From positions 61,693,968 through 61,757,967 of the forward strand of contig CM031604.1 of NCBI GenBank assembly GCA_018398815.1: 64,000 bases of DNA. The letters run 5' to 3'. Each line of letters opens with the position of its first letter. Position 1 is the first letter of the stretch. This document shows positions 24,042-28,927 of this stretch, one piece after another. A model generated the notes under the pieces. That model worked only from the letters and a program-made list of their open reading frames with translations, was not told where the DNA came from and searched no databases. Made by a program: the position numbers and the translations under genes. Source of the stretch: Conus ventricosus (Eukaryota; Mollusca; Gastropoda; Neogastropoda; Conidae).

Positions 24042-24995
24042 GTGTAGGCTAACAATTCTACCGTCATTGTAATGACCTAGCAAAGATTTAAATTAAAAAA
24101 GAAAAGGGGGTGGGGTGGGGGGGTGGGGTGGAAGACTAGTCGTGCCGGACTCGGTTGGGAGTTGCATTATCGCACGACTAGTCGTGCACGCAACCATTTT
24201 TTAGTTGGTCGCACGACTAGTCGTGCCAATAGCCGAACTCGGTTGGGAGTTGTATTATCGCACGACTAGTCGTGCACGCAACCACTTCGAAAGTAAAGGG
24301 GGAAAAACTGGCATTACAGAGTAACTTAATGTTACTTTCATATTAAGTTTGATTCAGTTATGACCTGCACGGTTACCGCTACTGGCACTGCCTCTGCAGA
24401 TCTGCTGCTCGCTCTTTCGTTTTGCAGACGATCCAGTTGGGCCACGCACTATCTCTGAAAATAGATGTCACTTAGCGCCGTGTCTTTCTTCATACATGTT
24501 CTTTGCACTGTTCCTCGCTTCGTGCAATACATAAGTATTCTGCACTGCGACTAAGGTTTTATCTTCCGTGTCTATTTTATCCCGTACTGGTTGAATCGAC
24601 CACAACTAGCCTTGAGTTGATCACGGTTATGCTTGCCGGGGCCATGTGATTTCGCTACCGTGTTGGCGTGTGATCGGGTTCAGACCGGGACGTGTCGTCT
24701 GCAATTTTCTTAATTAACATGGCAACAGGCAGAACAAAAATACTTACCACAGCACCAATGAACGACAGTTTCGTTTTCAATGTTGGGTCCACCACGTACA
24801 AGAACGACCGGACAGCTGATGATCCCTTATTTTCAATCGTAATCGACGTGTAAGTTTTCACCAAATGGCTAGCGATGTCGATTTTTCGATCAACTTGCGA
24901 CACAACGATGTTTTGGTCGACAGTATCTTGATTCACTTTGCATAAAACAGAAACAAAATAGGGCAATAAAAGCAAATACAATGCATTCCCTTCAT
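2248..24995 (-). CDS. RPN1: RPN1 gene (ribophorin I), eight visible coding exons
   Basis: Ribophorin I is a subunit of the oligosaccharyltransferase complex in the rough ER membrane. It presents nascent chains for N-glycosylation by the STT3 catalytic subunit. The exons, in transcript order, are 24995-24748, 14248-14190, 13202-12893, 11483-11277, 8223-8031, 7242-7143, 4511-4373 and 2367-2248; together they give about 459 residues. All junctions are GT-AG and all phases match. The product has a hydrophobic N-terminal signal, a luminal region with recognisable human RPN1 segments ([52 protein letters not shown]), and one transmembrane helix in exon 8. The human protein has about 607 residues, so the cytoplasmic C-terminal exon(s) lie left of the window. 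Intron 1 is 10.5 kb and is filled with transposons. Exon 1 is one base short of frame. Confidence 0.95.
2368..2907. other. RPN1 intron, no gene seen
   Basis: AT-rich intron sequence. A 20-base unit (ATTCAGCTTGTTAGAAATGA) is tandemly duplicated near 2600-2645. Nothing else is recognisable. Confidence 0.5.
2908..3430. repeat. diverged tandem repeat, about 163-bp unit, 3.2 copies
   Basis: Units begin ACACTGAAAA at 2908, 3072, 3233 and 3398 (periods 164, 161, 165). Each contains a GCCxxGAGCACAA-like block and a pyrimidine tract (CTCTTTT) before AACTTCATCAT. The copies are well diverged, so this is an old minisatellite in an RPN1 intron. Confidence 0.7.
3529..3773 (-). pseudogene. small zinc-finger ORF, frame-shifted, origin unknown
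   Basis: On the minus strand an ATG at 3771-3773 opens [20 protein letters not shown] and [11 protein letters not shown]. One base shift later the frame continues [20 protein letters not shown] and [20 protein letters not shown], ending at TAA 3529-3531. C-x2-C ... H-x5-H is a C2H2-type finger of the kind found in CGGBP1/BED-like proteins and the transposons related to them. The Trp-rich N-terminus plus one finger suggests a fragment of a transposon-derived or orphan gene. I cannot name it. Confidence 0.4.
3774..4372. other. RPN1 intron, no gene seen
   Basis: No coding or repeat structure recognised beyond short A-runs near 3925 and 4030. Confidence 0.5.
4373..4511 (-). CDS. RPN1: RPN1 exon 7
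   Basis: One base completing a Lys codon and then 46 codons, about residues 374-419. It reads [40 protein letters not shown] and HIQDFE. The motif YLDT-GRPV followed by LVEQHIQD is characteristic of ribophorin I. Acceptor GGTGCAG, donor GTTAGT. Confidence 0.95.
4641..4799. repeat. tandem repeat, 52-55 bp unit, three copies
   Basis: Units start GGTGCARTCTGGT at 4641, 4693 and 4748, each ending CCAMTATTCTCTWAA. They are close copies differing by short A insertions. Located in the RPN1 intron upstream of exon 7. Confidence 0.9.
4830..5345 (+). mobile_element. Penelope-like retroelement fragment (RT tail plus GIY-YIG endonuclease)
   Basis: The encoded text, spread over three frames, matches the C-terminal part of Penelope-like elements. 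It begins with a thumb-like stretch (about 4850-4910, [12 protein letters not shown]), followed by the endonuclease: [20 protein letters not shown] (4960-5030), [16 protein letters not shown] (5070-5115) and [20 protein letters not shown] (5155-5215), then [10 protein letters not shown] and TGA at about 5255. The 3' tail with GCTGAAGAAGACAGGGCGAA is typical of these elements. At least two frameshifts and the missing 5' part make it inactive. It lies opposite to RPN1 in an intron. Confidence 0.85.
5346..5982. other. RPN1 intron, no gene seen
   Basis: AT-rich sequence without recognised features. Confidence 0.5.
5989..6366. mobile_element. hAT-type MITE with 6-bp target duplication
   Basis: Ends are CAGACCCGTTTACCC (5989-6003) and GGGTAAACAGGTCTG (6352-6366), inverted repeats matching at 14 of 15 positions. 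TTTATG flanks both sides (5983-5988 and 6367-6372). The interior is non-coding and contains a T-run and a G-run (about 6268-6306). The terminal repeat is related to that of the larger hAT copy at 9535-10987. Confidence 0.75.
6379..6442. repeat. (GA)n microsatellite
   Basis: GAGAGA repeats with a few interruptions. Confidence 0.9.
6443..7142. other. RPN1 intron, no gene seen
   Basis: No recognised coding or mobile sequence. A T-rich run lies at about 6482-6501. Confidence 0.45.
7143..7242 (-). CDS. RPN1: RPN1 exon 6
   Basis: Two bases, 32 codons and two bases, about residues 341-373. It reads [20 protein letters not shown] then [12 protein letters not shown], matching the human segment around YALKMRFVDH and ILPEGAK. 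Acceptor TTAACAG, donor GTAAGT. Confidence 0.95.
7243..8030. other. RPN1 intron 5, no gene seen
   Basis: AT-rich intron sequence between exons 6 and 5. Confidence 0.5.
8031..8223 (-). CDS. RPN1: RPN1 exon 5
   Basis: Sixty-four codons plus one base, about residues 276-340. It contains [31 protein letters not shown] and [15 protein letters not shown], the best conserved luminal block of ribophorin I. Acceptor ATTCCAG, donor GTAAGT. Confidence 0.96.
8514..8717 (+). pseudogene. short acidic Cys/Ser-rich ORF in the left arm, weak P2X7-like tail motif
   Basis: The plus-strand frame contains [20 protein letters not shown] and ends [10 protein letters not shown] at a stop. A Ser/Asp/Cys-rich stretch leading into PYQFE resembles the start of invertebrate proteins that share the P2X7 intracellular tail. 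The match is short and judged by eye only. This part of the arm has no counterpart in the right arm. Confidence 0.2.
9100..9279 (-). pseudogene. THAP zinc-finger domain fragment
   Basis: Minus-strand reading starting near 9279: [20 protein letters not shown], then [20 protein letters not shown] and [11 protein letters not shown]. It shows the THAP pattern of C-x-x-x-x-C, the SLHxFP block and the xxWIxxV block. The later C-x-H pair is missing, because the sequence runs into the inverted copy of the other arm. THAP domains are DNA-binding parts of P, ISL2EU and related transposases. This is a remnant. Confidence 0.65.
9878..9941. repeat. poly-C, poly-A and (GT)n tract
   Basis: C-run from about 9877, A-run from 9895, then (GT)n to about 9941. 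Runs of this length are likely to be mis-sized in the assembly. Confidence 0.85.
9946..10233 (-). pseudogene. hAT transposase C-terminal dimerisation domain
   Basis: Reads [40 protein letters not shown] and [16 protein letters not shown]. The block [13 protein letters not shown] ... LLVLK is the conserved hAT dimerisation motif. The N-terminal zinc finger lies about 50 bp upstream on the same strand; in an intact gene several hundred residues with the catalytic triad would separate them. Confidence 0.85.
10288..10668 (-). pseudogene. hAT transposase N-terminal part (BED/TTF-type zinc finger)
   Basis: Reads [20 protein letters not shown], then a basic stretch and [20 protein letters not shown] followed by [20 protein letters not shown] and [16 protein letters not shown]-x2-C ... 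H-x-x-x-x-H is the zinc finger that precedes the catalytic region in ZBED/ZMYM-like hAT proteins. After KITNAE the reading slips frame ([15 protein letters not shown] in the next frame) and then jumps to the C-terminal region, so the DDE core is absent. Confidence 0.8.
10994..11276. other. RPN1 intron, no gene seen
   Basis: Nothing recognised between the hAT copy and exon 4. Confidence 0.5.
11277..11483 (-). CDS. RPN1: RPN1 exon 4
   Basis: Sixty-nine codons in phase 0, about residues 207-275. It contains [40 protein letters not shown] and [14 protein letters not shown], then SSIKSFK before the donor GTGTGT. Acceptor GCTACAG. Confidence 0.96.
11484..12215. other. RPN1 intron, no gene seen
   Basis: Unremarkable AT-rich intron sequence. 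Confidence 0.5.
12216..12329. repeat. 57-bp unit tandemly duplicated
   Basis: Two adjacent near-identical units (12216-12272 and 12273-12329) starting CAATTACRTCA and ending AGTTAGTGTTTT. Only a few substitutions separate them, so the duplication is recent. Confidence 0.93.
12330..12892. other. RPN1 intron, no gene seen
   Basis: No recognised feature. Confidence 0.5.
12893..13202 (-). CDS. RPN1: RPN1 exon 3
   Basis: One base and 103 codons, about residues 104-206. It begins [20 protein letters not shown] and includes [20 protein letters not shown] and [12 protein letters not shown], then [13 protein letters not shown] before the donor GTTGGT. Acceptor TTTGCAG. Confidence 0.96.
13203..14189. 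other. RPN1 intron 2, no gene seen
   Basis: No recognised coding, RNA or mobile sequence. Confidence 0.5.
14190..14248 (-). CDS. RPN1: RPN1 exon 2 (short)
   Basis: Nineteen codons plus two bases, about residues 84-103: [19 protein letters not shown]. Human RPN1 has a similarly charged, poorly conserved stretch here. The exon is accepted because its phase joins exons 1 and 3 exactly and it has clean sites (acceptor TTTCAG, donor GTATGG). Confidence 0.85.
14394..14452. repeat. (GT)n microsatellite
   Basis: About 29 uninterrupted GT units in RPN1 intron 1. Confidence 0.95.
14741..15582 (+). mobile_element. long tRNA-derived SINE, copy 1 (diverged)
   Basis: The head is tRNA-like: a degenerate A box (TGGCAAACTGCTTAGCG, 14743-14759) and a B box GGTTTGATTCC (14788-14798). 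The roughly 780-bp body matches, in order, the copy at 36748-37603: CCTGACCAACACTGCAGGTG, GGGATATATTATGAAAG, TAAGCAATTAT, GTATGTTAGATCAGAACAG and TGCTCCCTGTGGATTGCC. It ends in an A-rich tail (15552-15582). It has more substitutions than the other copies, so it is an older insertion. It sits in RPN1 intron 1, antisense to the gene. Confidence 0.85.
15583..17084. other. RPN1 intron 1 sequence, no gene seen
   Basis: Contains an AT-rich trinucleotide stretch (ATTATTATCATC type) near 16755-16798. The last 250 bases may be the 5' part of the piggyBac remnant that follows. Confidence 0.45.
17085..18139 (+). pseudogene. decayed piggyBac transposase, second copy
   Basis: Pieces of a piggyBac transposase lie in order on the plus strand with many frameshifts. 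First comes an acidic N-terminal stretch (about 17145-17250, [19 protein letters not shown]), then [12 protein letters not shown] (about 17380-17410). The C-terminal half of the domain follows: [15 protein letters not shown] (17755-17803), [20 protein letters not shown] (about 17850-17910) and WWEK...[20 protein letters not shown] contains the third catalytic Asp. The middle, with the first two Asp, is not recognisable. This copy is unrelated in age to the fresh piggyBac at 1-2134. The copia element is inserted just downstream of it. Confidence 0.75.
18145..18322 (-). repeat. copia 3' LTR
   Basis: 178 bp, TGTTGGCAGTGACATG...CTATCTTAACA on the plus strand. The adjoining AAGTGGGG on the minus strand (18323-18330) is the polypurine tract. 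Confidence 0.95.
18640..19290 (-). pseudogene. copia RT/RNase H remnant, RT core missing
   Basis: The usual pre-RT block ([14 protein letters not shown] at 19222-19236) runs straight into [19 protein letters not shown] and [20 protein letters not shown], which normally follow the RT palm. No YVDD box exists in between. RNase H is well preserved: [34 protein letters not shown] and [14 protein letters not shown] carry the catalytic acids. About 200 residues of RT are therefore absent. Confidence 0.85.
19422..21023 (-). pseudogene. copia pol: protease and integrase
   Basis: The protease active site is [14 protein letters not shown] (about 20845-20890). The integrase zinc finger is [20 protein letters not shown] ... 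CDVCVRGK (about 20330-20470). The core shows HTDLAGP and SFTDDYSE (first catalytic Asp residues, about 20180-20275), then [20 protein letters not shown] (about 19940-20000) with the catalytic Glu. The stretch [20 protein letters not shown] at about 19680-19735 is the usual post-integrase block. Frameshifts occur near 20490, 20180, 20020 and 19740. Confidence 0.88.
21030..21773 (-). pseudogene. copia gag (capsid and zinc knuckle)
   Basis: Begins [20 protein letters not shown] at 21773 and continues through [20 protein letters not shown] and [21 protein letters not shown] frameshift at about 21363 leads into [20 protein letters not shown], and a further shift leads to the zinc knuckle [14 protein letters not shown] (about 21064-21106, C-x2-C-x4-H-x4-C). 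Gag packages the element RNA. Confidence 0.85.
21745..21758 (-). promoter_or_regulatory. copia primer-binding site, initiator tRNA-Met anticodon arm
   Basis: The plus strand reads CTGGGCCCATAACC directly next to the 5' LTR. This is the anticodon stem-loop sequence of eukaryotic initiator tRNA-Met, so the element RNA is complementary to it. Copia and GalEa elements prime from an internal tRNA-Met fragment rather than the 3' end. The site also codes for gag residues GYGPS. Confidence 0.85.
21759..21935 (-). repeat. copia 5' LTR
   Basis: 177 bp, differing from the other LTR by one deleted C and one transition. The gag ATG (21771-21773) lies inside this LTR on the minus strand. Confidence 0.95.
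21941..22283. other. intron sequence after the copia insertion
   Basis: This probably continues the piggyBac remnant's 3' flank. It includes a short (TG)n at about 22217-22243. No gene seen. Confidence 0.4.
22299..22495 (+). repeat. left terminal 88-bp tandem units with palindromes
   Basis: Palindromes GCACGACTAGTCGTGC at 22308-22323, 22357-22372 and 22396-22411, one with a single mismatch at 22445-22460, and a half copy at 22485. The units are separated by GATAATACGACTCGCAACCC and GACGAA-containing spacers. Confidence 0.95.
23060..23272. repeat. TCCGA-rich degenerate repeat block
   Basis: TTCCGA, GTCCGA, ATCCGA and the reverse form TCGGA recur roughly every 15-25 bases, often followed by ACGT or AAG. 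No fixed period is evident. Confidence 0.5.
23328..24040. repeat. cluster of microsatellites
   Basis: (GT)n with an AT-rich interruption at 23328-23452, (GT)n at 23572-23620, (CA)n at 23777-23806, (GACA)n at 23857-23884, (CA)n at 23885-23931, (CA)n at 23962-23991 and (AT)n at 24008-24040. Reading frames through this stretch are repeat artefacts. Confidence 0.95.
24134..24285 (-). repeat. right terminal 88-bp tandem units, inverted
   Basis: Palindromes at 24172-24187, 24211-24226 and 24260-24275, with a truncated one at 24134-24145. The spacers are the reverse complement of those at the left end with a few changes. Confidence 0.95.
24301..24747. other. RPN1 intron 1, exon-proximal end, no gene seen
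   Basis: No recognised feature. Confidence 0.5.
24748..24995 (-). CDS. RPN1: RPN1 exon 1 (signal peptide), one base out of frame
   Basis: The frame reading into exon 2 encodes a hydrophobic leader ([18 protein letters not shown]) and then [20 protein letters not shown] and [20 protein letters not shown], ending GAV before the donor GTAAGT. This is the ribophorin I mature N-terminus. The frame has no ATG. The only well placed one (24993-24995, context AAAATGAAGG) lies in another frame, which stops after 20 codons. From that ATG to the donor is 248 nt, one short of a whole number of codons. A missing base in the GGG run near 24990 would fix this. The coding exon is certain; the exact start is not. 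Confidence 0.85.
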
Positions 24996-25183
24996 TTTGC
25001 TTGGAATCTTATATCTTTCGACAAACAAAAAAATTTTCCTCCAAAAGATTCCTTCTGCTAGGACCACGTCGACGAATCGCCGGCTTCCACGAGCGGGGTG
25101 TCCAGCCTCGTTCTCAGTCGTCTAGTGGCAGCGGTAATTCCATTTCTGGAATGAAACCGAAACGGATCAATTTAACTTTGTAA
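24996..25183 (-). promoter_or_regulatory. presumed RPN1 5' UTR and promoter region
   Basis: This is the good-quality sequence directly upstream of RPN1 exon 1, before the corrupted patch. I see no clear TATA box or initiator, as expected for a housekeeping gene. A 60-codon plus-strand ORF crosses it, but it has no recognisable domain and is probably chance. Confidence 0.3.
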
Positions 25184-28100
25184 TTAATTTTTTTTTTTTT
25201 ATTTTAATTTTAACTTTTTTTTCTAAAAAAGGGGGGTCTTTTCAAGCACATTTTTCGCCCTCAGCCCGGGGGAAAACTGTTTTTGTCGCTCCCCCCCGTT
25301 CTTTTTGGAATAACCGACTTTTTAAGGAAAATGGTTGTTATTTTGAATGAAATTTTAAAGAGTTTTGGCAAAAAAAAGTTTTAACTGCCTTTTGCCATAA
25401 CTTTTTGGTGCCCATTTTTTATTGTTCATTGTCTGCTGAGAGCCCGGGGCGGTTTTGGTGAGGGATAGGCGGGGATTTTTTGGGGATGGGATTATGGGGT
25501 TTTCGGGTTTGAGGGGCCCGGGGTTTGCAACTCATGCTTGCTTTTTTTGGGGCTGTGTGCGGGAATCATGGGGTCTTGTTGTGTTGGGGGGGGGGGGGGG
25601 GGGTTGTGGATGTGGCAGTAGGGGTTGGCTTTTCGGCCGGCCCGCCCAATGGATACTGGTTTGCTTTTTGGGCGAAAAGGGGGTTCTGGGGTGTTTGGGG
25701 CCCCTTGTGCCATTTTGAGATTTTTTTTTAAAATCAAATTTGGGGCCAAAAATTTTTTTGGGGAGTTCTTTTTAGTTTTTAAAATTTTTTTGCCCCGAAG
25801 GGTTGTAAAAATTAGGGGTTGCCCCCATTGCCAAAAATTTTTCTTTAAAACAAATGAAACTTGGGGGGGGTTTTCAAAATTTGGGGTTTCTTTTAGATAT
25901 AAAGTTTTAATAACCCCATTTTTTAAAAAAAAAGAAAAGGTAAAACATGAAAGGGACCTACGAGGTTCCCCCAATTGTGACCCCGTAAAAACCCCCTATG
26001 AGAAACCATCCCTCCCCCCTTTCTTTGGGGGGCCAAACCCACCTTTTTGGAAAAAAATTCCGGAAATTTTTACCCCGGGGGAACCCTTTGCAGCCACACC
26101 CCCAAAAAAATGCCTTCCAAACCACCTTTTTTAAACTTTTGCTGGTTTTAGGGGGCCGAGTTTTTCACCCCCCGGTACAAAAATTACAACCCAAAAGGCC
26201 ATTTTTAGATGCATTCGGGAAAACCATTTTAAAAAAACCCCTGCATGGAAATAAAGGAAAAGGGAATTTAAAGGCATTCAAACAGGTTTCAAAAAGCCCC
26301 AGCCCGTTTTTCCCCTTTTTTTAAATTCCTCCAAAGTTCTCTATTTACACGACCCGATTTGTCTGCCCTTAAAAAACTCAGTCGTTTTTGAAGGGGGGTT
26401 TCCCCCATTTCTTTTGGGAAACTTGCAAAACTGAATGTTTGGGGGGATAAAAGCAGCAAAGCGGGTGCCATAAAAAACATTACTTCTCGGGGTTGAGGAA
26501 CCCAATAAATTTTCCAAACCAAAAAACCCCACAATAATCCCAAAATTTGAACCCTTCATTTACCCGGAAAACATTCAATTTTGGGGAGGGCACCTTTTTA
26601 ACCCGGTAATTTGGTTGTGCAGGGCCCAAAAACCTGGGAAAAAACCCCCTAAAAAAGCGAAGGCTCCATCAAATTTTTGAGGGGAAAACCCTCCAAAAAA
26701 GACCTACCCCACAAAAGCCACGGTCCAACGTGTGATTTTTTTTTGCCCTTTTCCCGCACACGGGGGCAAAGGGGGATTTTTTGGCCTCGGATGAAAAAAT
26801 TTTTTCCCACCCCGGGTGGTCCCAATTTCGTCCCACCTTGGGCAAATTCGCAAATTTTGAAAGCGAATTTTCCCCAAAATTTTGGAGGGGTTCCCCAAAA
26901 CCCTTTTGGGTGCGTTTTTCTTAAACCCCACCCTTTGGCAATCCCTCCAAACGGGAAAAGACTTTCCCCCCGATGGCTTTTGGATTTTTCCCCCCCAACT
27001 CACCTCAAAAACTCCACGCATACACAGAATCCCCCCCAGGTACAAAGCAATTGTGGGGGAGTTTCCTGAACTGTTAGTTCCATCTTTAAAGGGAAAACAA
27101 ACACGGTGTTTTTCCCCTTTTCCAAACCCCGGGGGGCCCCCCCATGCATCACAGCCGTCCCCTTGATCAGGAAAAGCCCCGGGGCCCTAAACAAAATTTG
27201 AGGGAAGGGAGCAACTCGGATTGTTGCGCCCCCTTTTTTTTTCTTCCCCCTAAAGGGGTTCGGGGGGTTGGTGGTCCCCCCTTGGGGGCATGCAGGCCAA
27301 GCATCCCGGAAACCCATCCCCTCCCCACTTAAAAACCTTTAAATGAATCTCTGGAAAAAAAAAAACTTTTCCCCAAGTTTACCGGGGGAAAATGAAAACC
27401 TTTCCCCAAAAGAAATCCCCCTGAGGAAACCCCTTTTTCCAACGGTTCGGGAAATCCGGTTAAAAATGCGTGTTTAAAAAGTCTGGGGGAATCCGCAAGC
27501 GGGGAAATGCTGTTTTGTTTTGGGTAAGGGGGTAACCCCAGAAAAGCACGGCCCCTCCATTTTTTTTCGACATAAGGTTGGGTCCACAAAAAAATTTCTT
27601 GGCATATCCAACCGGACAAAGATTGGCAAAATTCCCCCCCAAAAAATTTTTCGTTTTCGTAACCCAACCCCCCAACAAAAAGACATTTTTTTCTGGGAAT
27701 TTTTTTACCCGATTTCCCGGTGGGGAAAAAAGCTTTTTCCCCCCTGACCCAAAAAAAAACCCAAAAAACCTCAGGACAGTTTTTGAATTCATCTGGCCTT
27801 TCGGAGGCGAAGTTGGGCTTGGCCCCTGCTCTTTCAAACCCTACTGGGGGCGAATTTTCTTGGATCCGGGATTTTTTTTCGGACGGCTTAAACAATGGGA
27901 CTTTCCCCCATTTTTTTTTTTCCAAAACTGTCACCTACTACCCGGCGTCCCCACGACGCAGTTCTCCATGCAGGATCAAACTTCGTACTTTTGGAACAAA
28001 CATTCTGATACCCCCAAAACCCTGCTCAGCCCAAGGGACCGCGTTTCCACCCAAAAACGACGTTTTCCTTTCCGGTTTCCCAGATCGGAACAGGGGGCGG

Positions 28101-28805
28101 AAAAAAGTCCCTAAACCCCCCCGGGGGCCCTTTTGCAACCGGACCCCGGGGGATTTCAAAAAGGGCCAATCCTTTTTTCACCACCCCCGTAATTTCCCCC
28201 TCTCCCCCCGGGTTTTCACTCCCCAAAATCCACCGGGGGCAACCCCCTACCCCATGGGGGTGTTCTCTGGGGGGTCAAACCCTGGGTTTTTTCCCCACCG
28301 CCCCTCCAGGGCCCCCCCAAATGGCAAAAGGTCTTTGCCTTTTACCCTTGCCCCCCTGGACATTACCATCCGTCCTTTTCCCCCTTAGGGCCGCCTTAAA
28401 AAAAGGACTAAACATGGCGAGTCATCCCCAAAAAAAATTTGGCGTCCCCAAAAAAGGCCCCTTTTTCCCCCCTTTTGCCCTTGGGAAGCCGGGCACATAA
28501 ATTGGACCGGGGGCCCCTCCCCCTTGAAGAAAAGTACCGCTCAAGGGACAGTTCCCAGGCCTGAAAATTTCCCCAATATCACCGCGAAAGCCTCTAGTTC
28601 GGGTTTGCCCCTTTGGCCCCCCCCAAATACCCACAACCCCATTTTCAACCATCTTTACTTAAAACTTTCCCTTTAAAACCCCAAAAAACCCTTCTATCCC
28701 CCCCAAAATTAATTAAGGGTTTTCACCATCTAAACCCTCTCAAAATTCCCTAAATATCCCCAAATTTTATTACCTTTTTTAATATTAAACATAAAAAATC
28801 ATCCC

Positions 28806-28827
28806 CTTCCCCCCCCCCCCCCTCCCC

Positions 28828-28915
<88 letters not shown>

Positions 28916-28927
28916 ACCCCCCCCCCC
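28806..28927. repeat. poly-C tract
   Basis: About 120 bases, nearly all C, inside the corrupted patch. Probably a base-calling artefact. Confidence 0.85.

Larger units (their letters stand above)
22296..24288. mobile_element. 2-kb inverted-repeat element with palindrome-array termini (MULE/fold-back-like)
   Basis: A 12-bp direct repeat GAAAGTAAAGGG flanks the element (22284-22295, 24289-24300). The left end carries two and a quarter tandem 88-bp units (22299-22495); the right end carries about 1.7 units inverted (24134-24285). Each unit holds two copies of the palindrome GCACGACTAGTCGTGC, spaced 49 and 39 bp. The interior has no recognisable protein; it contains about 700 bp of (GT)n, (CA)n, (GACA)n and (AT)n, and a TCCGA-rich block. 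Tandem-repeat termini and a target duplication of 9 bp or more recall Rehavkus/MULE or fold-back elements, but this is inference. Confidence 0.7.

Noticed and set aside
23278..24067. ORFs of Cys-Val or Thr-His repeats
   Set aside because: Translations of (GT)n and (CA)n microsatellites.
25001..25183. 60-codon plus-strand ORF upstream of RPN1
   Set aside because: It overlaps the RPN1 start region, has no ATG start and no recognisable domain.
25455..28388. Many long overlapping ORFs on both strands
   Set aside because: They lie in the corrupted patch, are rich in Pro, Lys, Phe and Gly from stretched homopolymers, and have no domains.
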